The notes below the pieces were generated by a model that searched no databases, had not been told where the DNA came from, and was given only the letters and a program-made list of their open reading frames with translations. A program made the translations under genes and the position numbers. From positions 492,811-556,810 of the forward strand of contig ML976666.1 in assembly GCA_010015655.1 (NCBI GenBank): a stretch of 64,000 nt of DNA, in the 5' to 3' direction. Shown here in pieces: positions 43,089 to 54,955 of the stretch (within the stretch, counting starts at the first letter, position 1; the number at the start of each line of letters is the position of its first letter). This stretch comes from Bimuria novae-zelandiae CBS 107.79. Lineage: Eukaryota > Ascomycota > Dothideomycetes > Pleosporales > Didymosphaeriaceae.

Positions 43089-43876
43089 TCTAGCGGGGTA
43101 GAGCGCCCCGCTGTCTACCATCGAGCCGGCCGCGATACAAATTGTGCGCGAAGCTCAAGTGCAGTGAAGGTGAAGTAGGAATGAATGGTTGGCGCGGCAA
43201 TAATAAGCAGCCTGACGGTGCGATATCGCGATAGTCGCCGGCGGGCGGGAGACGTGTTGCGTGACGGCTGTGTGCACACGAAGCGCAGTCGCGTAGATGA
43301 CGCGAACGGTAGTGGCCGACCAATGTCAAACAACAAGGAATTCGAGAGGCAGGCAAAACGAATACGTGCAATTTCTTCAGTGACTTCAGCGTCGCGTTGG
43401 GAGGTCGAACGGACAAAGGAGCGCCTCGAGGCAACCTCGGTAGGGCAGCTCTAGCGGTAGGTGGGATTCACGCGGTCACGAGCGAGCAGCTAGCGCGCTC
43501 GGCCTAGGGAAATGACAGCCGCCGCGAGTCAATCTAATCTAGAGTGGAGCAGGCATGGACGTCTGTACGAATAAATGCCTCAAGAAATCCTACATGAAGC
43601 ATTTGTCTTACTTAAGGTCGGTATTCGCGGCTGCCTGCGTTGGTTCACGCGGCCTTCCCGCTCAAACGCGGGAGGCGCAACCGTCACGGTCCTCGGTTGT
43701 TGGTTGGCCAACTTCGCCCAGCGCCGAACATACAATATCGATTCGCAAACACAACATATCCATCATGTACACATGCTTCATAGGGCATCCCAATTGTACA
43801 CTCCAAAAACATCCCAATGCGCCGCAAACGCCAGCTCACATCGCAAAATTGCATCGCCGTGCTTACCAGGATATTT
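43089..43876. other. Intergenic region, no gene seen
   Basis: Promoter side of the Whi5-like gene and 3' side of the four-TM gene. No supportable frame. Confidence 0.5.
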
Positions 43877-45951
43877 TCACGCCACGCCGCTTACTTTCCG
43901 GTACGTCAACCCGTGGTCCTTCATCCCACCCCACCGAGCAGCCAGATTAGCAACTCCACCGCGTCCCTCTTCTGCCACCTTACCAGACACATCGCGCCTG
44001 CGTCCTGGTGTGCCTAGATCCGACGAATCGTCATATGGGCTCATGTAGTCCACGCCTGACCGGCTCACCACACGAGGCGATTCACCTTTAATGGGAGTGT
44101 AGTTGGCCTCACCCGTCCTCTTCAGGCTTGCAAACGACATCTTATCCAGAGTAAAAGGTAAATGTTCCATCTTAGGTGCGCTCGAAGCATTGGTCGTGTA
44201 TTGTTTTGCAGAGCTAGGGGAGGCATAGTGCCCATGGGTGCTCTTCATCGGTGATGATTTCGGTGAGTTTGCTGGTGAGTCGCCTCGGATACCGTGAGTA
44301 GCCGTTTTCAGGTCGCCGTAGTATCTGGACTTGGAAGACTTCACCGTGCTCGAGCGGTTGAACGTCGCGTCGGTAGAAACCGACGTCACCGTCTGAGTTC
44401 TCTTCAAGGGTGACGGCGGGGGCGTGCTTCTGGATTGAGGGTCATGAAACTGCTTCGTCGGTGGCGGCGTGGGCGGGTTCATCCGAAGGGGCTGAGGCAT
44501 CACGGAGGGCAGATGGTCCTCCTCATCCGAGACATCATCATAGGGCAAAATCACTCCATAGCCATTGTTCTTGGGTTTGAACAGAGAAGGCTTGGGCTGG
44601 GAGTAGTTATCCTTTTCGCTCTGTTCAGGCTCTCCGTGGACGAACCAGTTATCCGACTGCATACCATTCTGTAGACTGATGTCTCCTGTCGCCTCCTGTT
44701 GCTTAGCGGTGGAAGGAGGTGTATAGTATTCTTGCTTGGAAGAAGAAGAAGTGACGAATGAATTGGGCCGAGAGCTTCGCTTGATCGCCTGTTGAGCGAG
44801 GAACGCCTTTCGCTCCGCCAGACTTTCTTCGGCTTCTTCATCCCTGCGCAAGAGGTCGTCCCGGTGATTGAGGTCTACACGTGACTGACGAGCAGAGTTG
44901 GTTTGCGCATACATCCCGAATTTCTCACGGGACTGCCTAGCGGACGTAGGAGTGTGCGGCGAATACGTCATGTCGGAATCTGTGCGCGTATGCATGAAAG
45001 ACATCGCTTTGCGGTCGGGGCTAGGTATCTCTTTCTCGCTGATGAGAGGTGCGGCCTGGGAGTTCCTATAATTTGTGTTCAGAGTGGTCGTAGACTGAGC
45101 GCTGAACCGCTTATCGTCTCCGGTCAAGGGCGTCATTGCCGAAATAGAAGAGTTCTTGTGCTTGTGCTTGGTCTTGCGACGAGACGTCAAGTTCTCCTCC
45201 AACGGGTTCATGTCCGGAGGCATTCGGGCAATCTTGCGGAAAATGTACACGAGATACAGATCCAGGAAGATAGATGCAACGTGTAAACCTCCCACCGTAG
45301 TCGCAGTGAGCCAGGCAGTAAGCAAGACTTTGTCCGTCTCGTCATCAGTCGGAAAGAACGTCCTCCAACGTCCTTCTGTCCCTGCTTCCTCGTTTAGATT
45401 CCGCTTCGCCAACAATGCGGTGAAGACATAGAAGGGTATGAAGCCGGCATCGGTGACTAAGGCGAAGAAGTGGTAACTCGCGGAGCTGCCTGGAGGTCGA
45501 GATTTTGCGTTACGAAGGAGGTGATAGATGGCGTAGAGCGCTACTACAATGTCCACTCCGGGCTATAGCTATTAGCCCAGGTCACAAAGCAAGTCAGGTG
45601 TACACGCACTGGGATCCTCATGATGTAGCCTTCAGTATTCGAGGCGCCCTTGATGAAAATGCTGCAGAGCAACGATCCAATCGCACCGATCAGGTTGAAG
45701 ACGCGCAATGCAAATTGAATCCATCGCGCGACCTTGACGATGATCTTGACTTTCGGGTTCATAGGTTTTACGTCGGTCTGCCCATAAGGAAGCACCCCAT
45801 AACTGTCGGGATGCCTGTTGAAGTCGACCAGCGGACCCTCGGGCTTCTTCTTTGGCGGCGAAGGAGGCAGGCGGCTGGCTATGGTGACAGCTTTGGGATT
45901 GAACGAGTCCGAGGGCGTCGCATCGTACAGATAAGGCTGCCAACGGCCCAT
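43877..45951 (-). CDS. Four-TM membrane protein with long disordered tail, conserved fungal hypothetical
   Basis: Minus-strand exons 45951-45610 and 45562-43877 give 675 residues; the join reads YIMRIP-PGVDIVVAL. The first 115 residues include PDSYGVLPYGQTDVKP and a membrane helix (WIQFALRVFNLIGAIGSLLC). Three further helices follow: VDIVVALYAIYHLL, FFALVTDAGFIPFYVFTALL and TAWLTATTVGGLHVASIFLD. From about residue 260 the protein is a cytosolic-looking Ser/Thr/Pro/Lys-rich tail of roughly 400 residues with many SP/TP sites. It resembles a conserved ascomycete membrane protein, but I know of no assigned function. It looks intact. Confidence 0.75.
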
Positions 45952-46501
45952 GATGAAGATGCAGAAGGCAAAAGAGCGCGCGCCTTCGAGTGCACAAGGG
46001 CAAAGAATGATCGGGAGGGGTCGCTTAGCTAGGAATGCTGGCGGTGCTGTGCAGGGAGCGGGAAGATCAATGGGTCAGCGTGTTTACACGCGTTGCCCAT
46101 GGCAACAATCGATATTGATTCGAGCGCACCAGCAGGCTCCAAACAGGTTATGACGCGATGATTCTACCCAGGCCGTGCATGTGGCTGCATTTTGTGGAGC
46201 ATGTTTTCTGTTCTTTAGGAATGGCGAGCGCAATGTTCGTGGCTTGGTCTGCCGTTCTGTCTGGAATGCGAAGTCGTATGACATCAGCAGTCAGCACCTG
46301 GGCAACAGCAGCAGCATGTGTTCTCGGCTGCCATTCTGACAAATTCACCTCGACGCGGTGCAGTCTGAGTCTATCTGGCAAACGAGGAGTAGACTGAGTT
46401 CAAAAATGAAGCAGGCTCACCACCAACCCAATTGCACGTTCTCGCTGCTACTACCTTAGTCAGCAAAAAAAGCTTTGAGGAGCGGACTTTCTGCCGAAAC
46501 G
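45952..46501. other. Divergent promoter region
   Basis: The four-TM gene (minus) and the ARH1-like gene (plus) start on either side of about 550 bases, so this stretch must hold both promoters. I see no gene. Confidence 0.5.
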
Positions 46502-48220
46502 ATGCACAACATGCACTACATCCACCAGGCCCGGCGAGCGCCGTACATCTGTGCTAGCTGCATCCGCAATCTAGATAATGGCGCTTCGAGGATAACGCGC
46601 ACGTACGCAACCTATCGATCCGGAAATCGCTCCAACGATGCTGTTGCCGAATACTTGAATCGACGTCCCTCCCTAGCTGCTCCGCGCGCATTGCACCTTC
46701 CACAGAATGCTTCGCCCCTTCCGCGCAATGCGTACAGCGCGACCAAGAAGCCCATGCGGCTAGCCATCATCGGCTCTGGCCCGGCGGGCTTCTACAGCGC
46801 ACATCGGCTGATGAAGCAAGTTCCAGATGCCATGGTGGACATGTACGAGAAGCTGCCTGTCCCCTACGGCCTCGTCCGCTTCGGTGTCGCGCCCGACCAT
46901 CCCGAAGTCAAGAACTGTCAGGATACTTTTGAAGAAGTAGCTGCGAGCGACCGCTTCAACTACATCGGCAATGTCGAAGTCGGCCAATCGCTTGCGCTCG
47001 CTGATATGAAGCCCCATTACGATGCCATACTGTTCGCGTATGGAGCGACTGAGGACAAGAAGCTGGGCATCCCAGGAGAAGACCTTTCGGGCGTCTATTC
47101 CGCAAGAGAGTTTGTGGGCTGGTATAATGGTCACCCAGAGCTCTCGCACTTGACACCGCAGCTGGACCAGGGCGACCACGCCGTCATCATTGGCCAAGGC
47201 AATGTTGCGCTAGATGTCGCGCGCATACTTCTTCAGCCTCCGCACCTATTGAAACATACTGATATCGCCGAGCACGCGCTCGCAGTGCTGTCGCGCAGCA
47301 AGGTGCGACGTATCCAAGTGGCCGGCCGACGCGGGCCTCTGCAAGTAAGCAAAATACCGTCTCGCACGCAATGCCCGGCTGACGAAATTTAGGCTGCGTT
47401 CACCATCAAGGAAGCTCGCGAGCTCATGCACTTTCCAAAAGTTGGTTTCAAAAGCGACGCTAAAAAATTCTATCCCCGTGACCTTGGCGTCTTTCCCCGA
47501 GCGCAGAAGCGCCTCGCAGAGGTCCTCCTCAAAGGCTCACATTGTGATGGACGGGATCATAAGAGAAGATGGGAGTTGTCGTTCATGCGATCGCCCCAGG
47601 CAATACGAGGAGACAACCACGTCACCGGTGTAGATTTCCAGAAAACCGCCTTCGCACCCGACGCCGACCCCCTATCGAAAGGCGCAAAGGTCGTCCCCAC
47701 TAACGAATGGGTCCAATCGCCTGCGTCTGTGGTCTTCAGGTCTGTAGGCTACAAGTCCACTGCTCTGCCCGGCCTCTCGGAACTGGGTGCGTTGTTCGAC
47801 GAGAAGCTTGGCATCATCCCGAACGACGCCTACGGTCGGGTTATATCTCCTTCAAAAGGTCCCGGGGCTCTATCTGCGGGGCATCTTCCGGGTCTCTATG
47901 CGGTTGGATGGGTCAAACGAGGGCCCACTGGCGTCATTGTAAGCACCATGATGGACGCCTTCACAACTGGGGATGTCATTGCGGCAGACTGGAAAGCCGA
48001 TGCCCAGTTTCTGAACACTGAGAAGGGTGTGAATAAGAGCACTGGTCTGGGTTGGGACGGCGTGAGGGACAAAGTCTTGGCGAAGGGCGTAATCCCAGTT
48101 GACTGGGAGGCATGGAAGAAGATCGACCAGGCCGAGCGAGCCAGGGGCAAGGAGAAGGGAAAATTGAGGGAGAAGTTTACAGATTTCGAGCAGATGAAGA
48201 TGGCAGCTGGATTATCGTAG
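46502..48220 (+). CDS. ARH1: Mitochondrial NADPH:adrenodoxin oxidoreductase (ferredoxin reductase)
   Basis: Exons 46502-47344 and 47393-48220 give 556 residues. The ATG at 46502 is used because the frame upstream starts only at TTG. The N-terminus is long, basic and free of acid clusters, as a mitochondrial presequence. RLAIIGSGPAGFYSAHRLMK is the FAD-binding loop, and VPYGLVRFGVAPDHPEVKNC is the family signature. VIIGQGNVALDVARILL is the NADPH-binding loop, followed by VAGRRGPLQ-AAFTIKEARE across the intron. Near the C-terminus are SVGYKS and WVKRGPTGVIVSTM. It passes electrons from NADPH to mitochondrial ferredoxin for Fe-S cluster and heme A synthesis. A LINE insertion begins 75 bases after its stop. 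Confidence 0.93.
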
Positions 48221-48281
48221 AAGCACGCATTGCCGAAGAATACCCGACTCGACTTATTTCCACTAGCTTTGATGTTTCTCG

Positions 48282-48294
48282 CTGTCCCGGTGTA
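48282..48294 (+). repeat. Left copy of the 13-bp LINE target-site duplication
   Basis: CTGTCCCGGTGTA, identical to 53873-53885. Confidence 0.88.
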
Positions 48295-48652
48295 GAGCCA
48301 TCGAGGAGAGCCGACTCTTAAGACCGCAGAAAATTGAGTCTTTGAAAGTTTTCTACACACTCGTTTAAACCCCCTTAAAACCTTTCGGAGGCACCCCCGA
48401 CGGGGCGGCACCGCAGCCGAGCCTCCTGAGATGTCGGGCTCACCCCCTACCAACAGCCTAAGAAGCCCGCTAACAGCTCCACGAAAGTCCGGTCGAGCCA
48501 CAAGACTAGCGCCGAAGATCGCCGAGAGGCAGTAGGCCCTTAAAATAATAGCACAACAAAGGACTGCGAGCCAATTAAACACGCGTACGCTAGAACCCCC
48601 CCAGCCTCTAGCACAGCAGATAAACAATGGGACCCTGGGACTAGATAAGATT

Positions 48653-49850
48653 ATGCGGGAGATAGGGAATTTGGCTCAGCACATAAAGGAGATAAATAAG
48701 GGGAAACAGCAAAAGCGGGATAAAGTCACGCAGCTCACGGAGCTAGTAATAGCGTGGATAGAGAGAACCAACCTAGAACGGGAAAAGGCGCGACAAACAC
48801 AAGAGAGGATGGTGAAGGAACAGGCCAACCAGATCGAGGCCCTGACAAAGAAGTTCACCGAAGAGATAGACGCGATCAGGATAGAAACAAAAGCGCAGGT
48901 AGAAGCACTTAGGGCAGAAACAAAGGCACTAGTAGATAAGTTAGAGACATAGCTATCTAAGGCGCAAACGGTCCCTAGCGGATTGTCGTTGTATGCCGAT
49001 ATAGCACGCACACCACCAAGTAGCCAGCCAAGCAACCTATAAACTATCTCTGGAGCCACAACACTATTAGTAATAACGGACACCACATACTGCACGATAG
49101 ACATATCGAGAGTTAAAGAGGAGGACAAGCTAAAAGCTTAACTAGGCGCGGTTAGACAGGCAATTAAAAAGGAAATCTAGGAAATAGAGGGAATAGAGAC
49201 ATGGCAATGCGCAGCAGTAACAAGGGACCCTAAAAATACTAACTAGATTAGAATTAAGTGTAGAGACGAAATCGAACTTTAAAAAGTAAAGGAAGCAGCC
49301 TAGAAAACAGTAGTAAGGGGGGCCCGGATACTACGTGACCAGCTATATTAGGTGAAGGTAGATAATGCTAATAGAATAGCGATTCTCGATGGGAAGGGTG
49401 ACCTCCGACTAGAAGCGATGTAAACACTAGGCGACGAGAACGGGGTTTAGATAGCTAAGATAGACTGGCTTAGTCGCAAGGATAATGGAAAAGCGTACGG
49501 GTTAATAGTAATACATGTTACTAGAGGAAGCGACGCGGCCCGATTACTCTAAGAGTAGTACTTCCACATAGCGGGAGAATTAGCATACATAAGACCGTTT
49601 AAGCCCCAAAATAGACTAATACAATGCTATAAGTGCTAATAGATTAGACACAAAGCCTTCGCCTGTGCTAAGCCCTAAATCTATGCTAAGTGTGCAGGAG
49701 AGGGACACCACTATTACAAGTGTTAGGCAACAATTCTTAAATAGGTACCATGCGGCGGACTATACGAATCCTTCTCTAGAAACTGTTAAGTACTCTACCT
49801 AGCCCGCCATAAATAGAACGCTCTAAATCTACTAACTAAACGTTAGAAAA
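48653..49850 (+). pseudogene. LINE ORF1 (coiled coil plus CCHC knuckles)
   Basis: A 99-residue open stretch from 48653 is a highly charged coiled coil (ERMVKEQANQIEALTKKF and on). The frame continues with many stops to CYKC...HKAFAC and CAKCAGEGHHYYKC near 49630-49735. Such ORF1 proteins bind the element RNA. Confidence 0.7.
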
Positions 49851-49979
49851 TAAAGCGTAGTGCAACACAGCGTAATAAATAATAAATAGCTTAGAGACTT
49901 TAGCGCAATCGTTATATTAGAGCCACACGAATAGAAGAATAACAAAGGATTACTAGTTACTACCCTAATCGCACACCCC

Positions 49980-52900
49980 CACTAAATAAAATATACACCC
50001 ACAACCAAAGCGGACGGTAGATGGCCCATACGGAGCATAATATAGGTCCGAAAAGACATTAAATCTAAACAAATCCCGATATCCTCAGCGGACCTAACAG
50101 CAGCCGTACTATAACTACACGACCAAGTGGTGTTAATAGTATTAGTATACGTTAAGGGTGTTAAACCACAAGCACTAAGGAAAGCGGCAGAGAACATTAG
50201 ACTTGTAATCTAAGAGACCCGCAACTAGATACGCACAAGAATAGATATTATCTTAGTAAGAGACTTTAACTAACACGACCAGCTCTAGGGCGGTAACGAC
50301 GTATTAATAAGACAAGGAGAAGCTAATCTAATTATTAATCTAATAGAAGAATATAACCTATACAGTCTACTCCCCCGGGGTATAAAAACGTAGAGCAACG
50401 GCAGAGAGGAGAGCACGATTAACGTAATACTAGTATTAAAGGAACTAGCCACCACCACCATTACATATAAACCGCACGCCACGGAACACGGCTTAGACTA
50501 TAGAGCAATTAAAACACATTTTAATGTTAACACCCCTAGCTAGAGCGCGGAGAGGAGACTTCTATTTAAAAACGCGCTATAGAAGGAAATCCAAGACAGA
50601 ATTACAACAGCGCTCCAGCCAATGCCGGCAGGAGGGAACACACAATAGTAAACTAATAGATTATTAGGCGTGGTTCTGGAAGCGATCCACAAGCTAACCC
50701 CAAAAGCCAAGCCGTCACCGTACGCCAAAAGATAGTAGACAAAGGACCTAACACAGCTTCGCAGGACATACACATACTAGAGAAATAAAGCGAGAGCACA
50801 GAGGTGAGTCGGCGGGGTTATACCTAATATAGAACGACATGCCAAATAAGTAGTAAAGGACTTCCACGATAGAGCACGGCGACAGAGGAAGGCACACTAG
50901 AACGACTTCCTAGCTAACAACGTAAACATCTAGAAAGCGGCAAAGTACCTAAACCTAGACCCTAGCACCATGTTCGACAAAGTGCCCCAACTAGTCAGAA
51001 GCGACCGCACGATAACGGAGAGCAAGCCAGAACAGGTAAAGGAGCTTTTGTCCGCCTTCTTCCCCCCACTACCCGCGGAAATCAAAGAGGAAAACGGAAG
51101 CCGTAGAAGAGGAAGAATCACCTTTACACCCTAACTATCGCTAGAGGAGATAGAGCGATGTGTCCTAGTAACTAAACCGTAGAAAGCACCAGGCGACGAT
51201 GGACTCCCAGCAATAGTATAGAAGCAACTATAGCCAGTAGTAAAAGAGAGGGTGCTCACTCTCTTCCAAACCCCGCTTAACGAGGGTAAACTTCCCAGCT
51301 AGTGGAGAAACGCGAAAATCATACCCCTTAAGAAACCAGGTAAAGGAGACTACACAACAGCAAAAGTATAGAGGCCAATCTCCCTACTCTCAACACTAGG
51401 AAAATTACTAGAATCGGTAGTAGCAGAGAGAATATCACACCTAGCCAAACAACACGGACTGCTCCCGACGAACCATTTCGGGGGTAGAAAGAGACGCTCT
51501 ACAGAACAAGCGCTAGTATTGCTCCAAGAACACATATACAACGCATAGAGATTAAGAAAGGTAGTAAGCCTAATTAGCTTCAATATTAAGGGTGTATTTA
51601 ATAGCGTATATAAAGAGAGGCTAGTGCAAAGACTAGATGCTAGGGGAGTCCCACCTACACTAGTACGGTGGATTAACGCCTTCTGCTCAGAACGGACGGC
51701 CACAATCTTAGTAAACGGCTACACATCAGAAGCGCAACGGCTACCGTAGGCGGGCCTCTCGCAGGGATCACCGCTCTCACCAATCCTATTCCTCTTCTTT
51801 AATGCAGACCTGGTATAGTGAAAGATTAACGCTAATAGGGGCGTAATAGCGTTTATAGACGACTATAGCGCATGGACGGTAGGGCTATTAGCAGAGGCAA
51901 ATTACGCTAGTCTCCGAACTATTATTAAAAAGGCTAAGAAATAGGAGAGTCGGAGCAGGGCTACATTTAAAGGAGAAAAGACCATGTTAATCCACTTCAC
52001 CTAGAACAGAGCCCTGACGAGCACGGCCCCAATATCTATTAAGGGCCAAACAGTAACACTAACTACCAAGGCCAAGATCCTAGGGGTCATCATAGATGCA
52101 GAGCTCCGCTACAAACAACACATGGCTAGAGCAGTAACAAGAGAACTTCGAGTAGCCATAGCATTAAAACGGCTGCACATGATCACCCCGCCCACAGTAA
52201 GACAGCTCTTTAACGCGATAGTAGCGCCAGTAATAGACTATATATTAAGCGTTTAGATACACGCATGCAGATAGTAGTCTACAGCGTCTATTAAAAGAGC
52301 GCAGAAGATCAGAGTACAAGCCATTATAGGCTACTTTAAGATAGTAGCTATAGTAGTAGTAGAAGTAGAAGCGCATATTTAACCAGCAAATAAATAGCAT
52401 ACCCTAAAAGCAATTAAGTTCTAGTTCGACATCTACACCCTACTAGACTTAAACCCACTCGTAAAGATTAAGGCTAAAACGTTCTAAAGATTTAACTTAC
52501 TATTATAAAAGATAGCGCAACGGCTCTAAGACGCAAACGCGAAAAGGATTAAAACTATTATACTATATATTATAAGCCCGTGGAACGCACGCATAGCCAC
52601 GACTATTAAAATAAATAGTATAGAAGTAGCTAAGACCGCAAACCGTAGCTAAGGCATTCAAATTACTACTAGCACCTTAGTGAGGAATAGCCTAGTAGGA
52701 TATAGGGGAGCAATAGAAGACACAGGCGGAGCCACTAGAGGGGAGGCAAACGAACCTACCACCTTCTCTAAGACCCTTGAACCGAGAACTAAGCAAAACC
52801 CATACACGGCGGAACTAGTAGCGATACTACAAGGGTTAAAGAGCTTGCCGCCAGGGTTACTAGCACGGAAGATTACTATATTAGCTAGTAATTAAGCCGC

Positions 52901-53300
52901 GCTGCTGGCCATTAGCCATCTAAGAAGGTAGTTAGGATAGTGCATAATTAAATAGATCTATAACACGGTGCGCATGTTTAGGGTAAGAAAGAACGAAGTA
53001 AAGTTTATATAGATCCTAGCTAGGTGTGACTTTAACCTAGGCAAGAAGGCTAAAGCAGAAGCAAAGAAGGCTATAAGAAATAGTAGTATACCTAACACAC
53101 TATAATAAAAAGCTAAATTAATAGTGGCAAATGCCGTAATAGCTAAACGGGACAGATATAGACCGCTACTAAGCGGAATTAAAGAATACTTAAAAAAGTT
53201 AGATGTAGCATTGCCTGGGAAACATACACGAGGACTATACAATAAGTTAAGCTAGCAAGAAGCTAGAGTGCTAGCATAGCTACGGACAAGGATAGTACGG
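49980..53300 (+). pseudogene. LINE ORF2 (endonuclease, reverse transcriptase, RNase H)
   Basis: Domains in order are the apurinic-type endonuclease, the reverse transcriptase with FIDDY, and the RNase H, as in Tad/I-group elements. In the endonuclease, STINV stands where STID is usual, an Asp-to-Asn change that a G-to-A RIP event would cause. Confidence 0.75.
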
Positions 53301-53872
53301 CTGAATAGATTTCTGCATTAGATTGGAGCGGCGGAGTTAGACTAATGTAGATATGGCTTGGCAAAAGAATTAACCAAACACTTCCTCTTTCGCTATTCGA
53401 GATGGAATACGCAACGAACATAGATGCTATAATAGGCAGGCGAAAGGTGGGGTAATCTCTCCTTCGCACTAGGTGGTAAAGCAGTGTCGAACGGAGTAAA
53501 GTAGACGCCGGACATGGAGGCCGTCCGGGCGACGATTTAGTTTACTATCAGCACAGGCAGGTTAGAAATAGATATAGGCTAGAGAGCATTAACAAGCACA
53601 AAAAATAATAAAGCCTGTGTAGCAGCAAGTTCTGCTTCAATCGCCAGGTTAGGGACAATAAACACTTAGAGAAAGGACTCTAAGATAACTTGCAACAAAT
53701 CTAATACGCATAGGAATAAGATATTAATAGCAAAGGATGGCAGCGCAGGAAGAGGGTAGTAGTAGGGGCTTGTCAAGTTTAGGATATCAGAAGGCTAGGA
53801 TTAGGTAATAAACTGTACTAGTGCCCTTTAGGCTTAGTGCCGGGCGAAATGAAACTCTCTCTCTCTCTCTCT

Positions 53873-53885
53873 CTGTCCCGGTGTA
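53873..53885 (+). repeat. Right copy of the 13-bp LINE target-site duplication
   Basis: CTGTCCCGGTGTA follows the (CT)n tail at once. Confidence 0.88.
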
Positions 53886-54955
53886 TAGTGAGACAAAGTC
53901 CGTAAGTTACACCTACCCGCGGACGTGGACACCGTTGCAGCACGTGCTCTGGATGATTCTAAGGTTCCAAGTTTCCTATCTCATAGCGCTACCGTGGGCG
54001 TGATTACCTCAACTCCAACCTGCCAAGCCAAGCCGCACCTGCCATCCCTGCCCCACGTGTCTTCCGCCCATCTCACCCAGTTCCTCTCCATTCTGCCAAA
54101 GATACCATCCAGTCGCGAAGATCGTTGAAAACCGCGAAGCGGCCCACACACACTCCTGCTGCGGGCAAGAGCTTGTTCACACACCAAGTTCAACAGCGAC
54201 GTGCCTCTCTCATGTGAAGTGCTGGAAGGATTACACATGGGATGATCGAAAACGATGCGCGACAGGCTACTTGAGCCGTGGTGTTGAGTTTCAGACAAGA
54301 GATGGGAGAGTGGTGGCGTGGGTGGGGTCTCTGGTGAGGAAGATACCTCCGATGACTGAAGATACATGGAAGGAGGCTCTGTTCTGAAGTGATTGTGGGT
54401 CATAGATTATGCTTAGTGGGAGCAGAGTATATCACAATCGCTGAGGCTTCTCTTTGTAAGTGCGCCTTATATAAACATAGAGAGACAGTACGTTAAATGA
54501 GGTTGTGCGCACTAGTGGCAAAGGCCAGGAGTATTAAAGGCGAGTAGAGTCCATCCGATCGCTACTCCCAGGTGCCTTATAAATGAGGCTGTATCCAGGG
54601 CTCGCAAAATGGCACTTTGACTGAAGCCTCAGGGTAGAAGTGTTGGTTCGTAAAGCATGTGGGTGCCTGCGTCAAGTATTGGCTCGTGTGACAGGGACTG
54701 TTAATCACGGGGTTGAGTCAACCAGTGCCGTTTTATGGGACAGTGCGGTAATTCTAGGAACTGACGCTTTCAGCCCAATATGGGATATTCTCCTCCTTTG
54801 CAAGCACCGTAGCCCCTCTCCGTACACTAGTCGTCATCCTGTTACCTTTCAGCATCATGGCTAATAGGACCGCTATGCTCAAGACTCCCTTGCGATTGAC
54901 AATAAAATCTTTTGGAGAAGATTCCGTTAAGTCAACCTGGAGAAAGCATACTGGG
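53886..54955. other. Region with one doubtful minus-strand ORF (53981-54403)
   Basis: A 140-residue frame with ATG at 54403 has a Ser/Pro-rich first half (SSSPETPPTPPLSHLL) and a Trp/Arg-containing end (IFGRMERNWVRWAEDTWG). I recognise no family and give it low weight. The rest shows nothing. Confidence 0.3.

Larger units (their letters stand above)
48295..53872 (+). mobile_element. Full-length Tad-like non-LTR retrotransposon (LINE), RIP-mutated
   Basis: The element is 5578 bases long, between 13-base target-site duplications, and ends in a (CT)n tail. ORF1-type sequence (48560-49850) starts with a coiled coil and ends with two CCHC knuckles, one readable as CAGEGHHYYKC. ORF2-type sequence holds an endonuclease (VRDFN, ESTINVIL, TEHGLDYRAI near 50250-50515), a reverse transcriptase (RPISLLSTLGKLLESVVAER; SQGSPLSPILFLFF; catalytic AFIDDYSAW with the DD at 51858-51863) and an RNase H (YTAELVAILQGLKSL near 52810). 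Dozens of TAG and TAA codons sit where CAG, CAA or TGG belong. So it is dead by RIP yet structurally complete. Confidence 0.88.
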
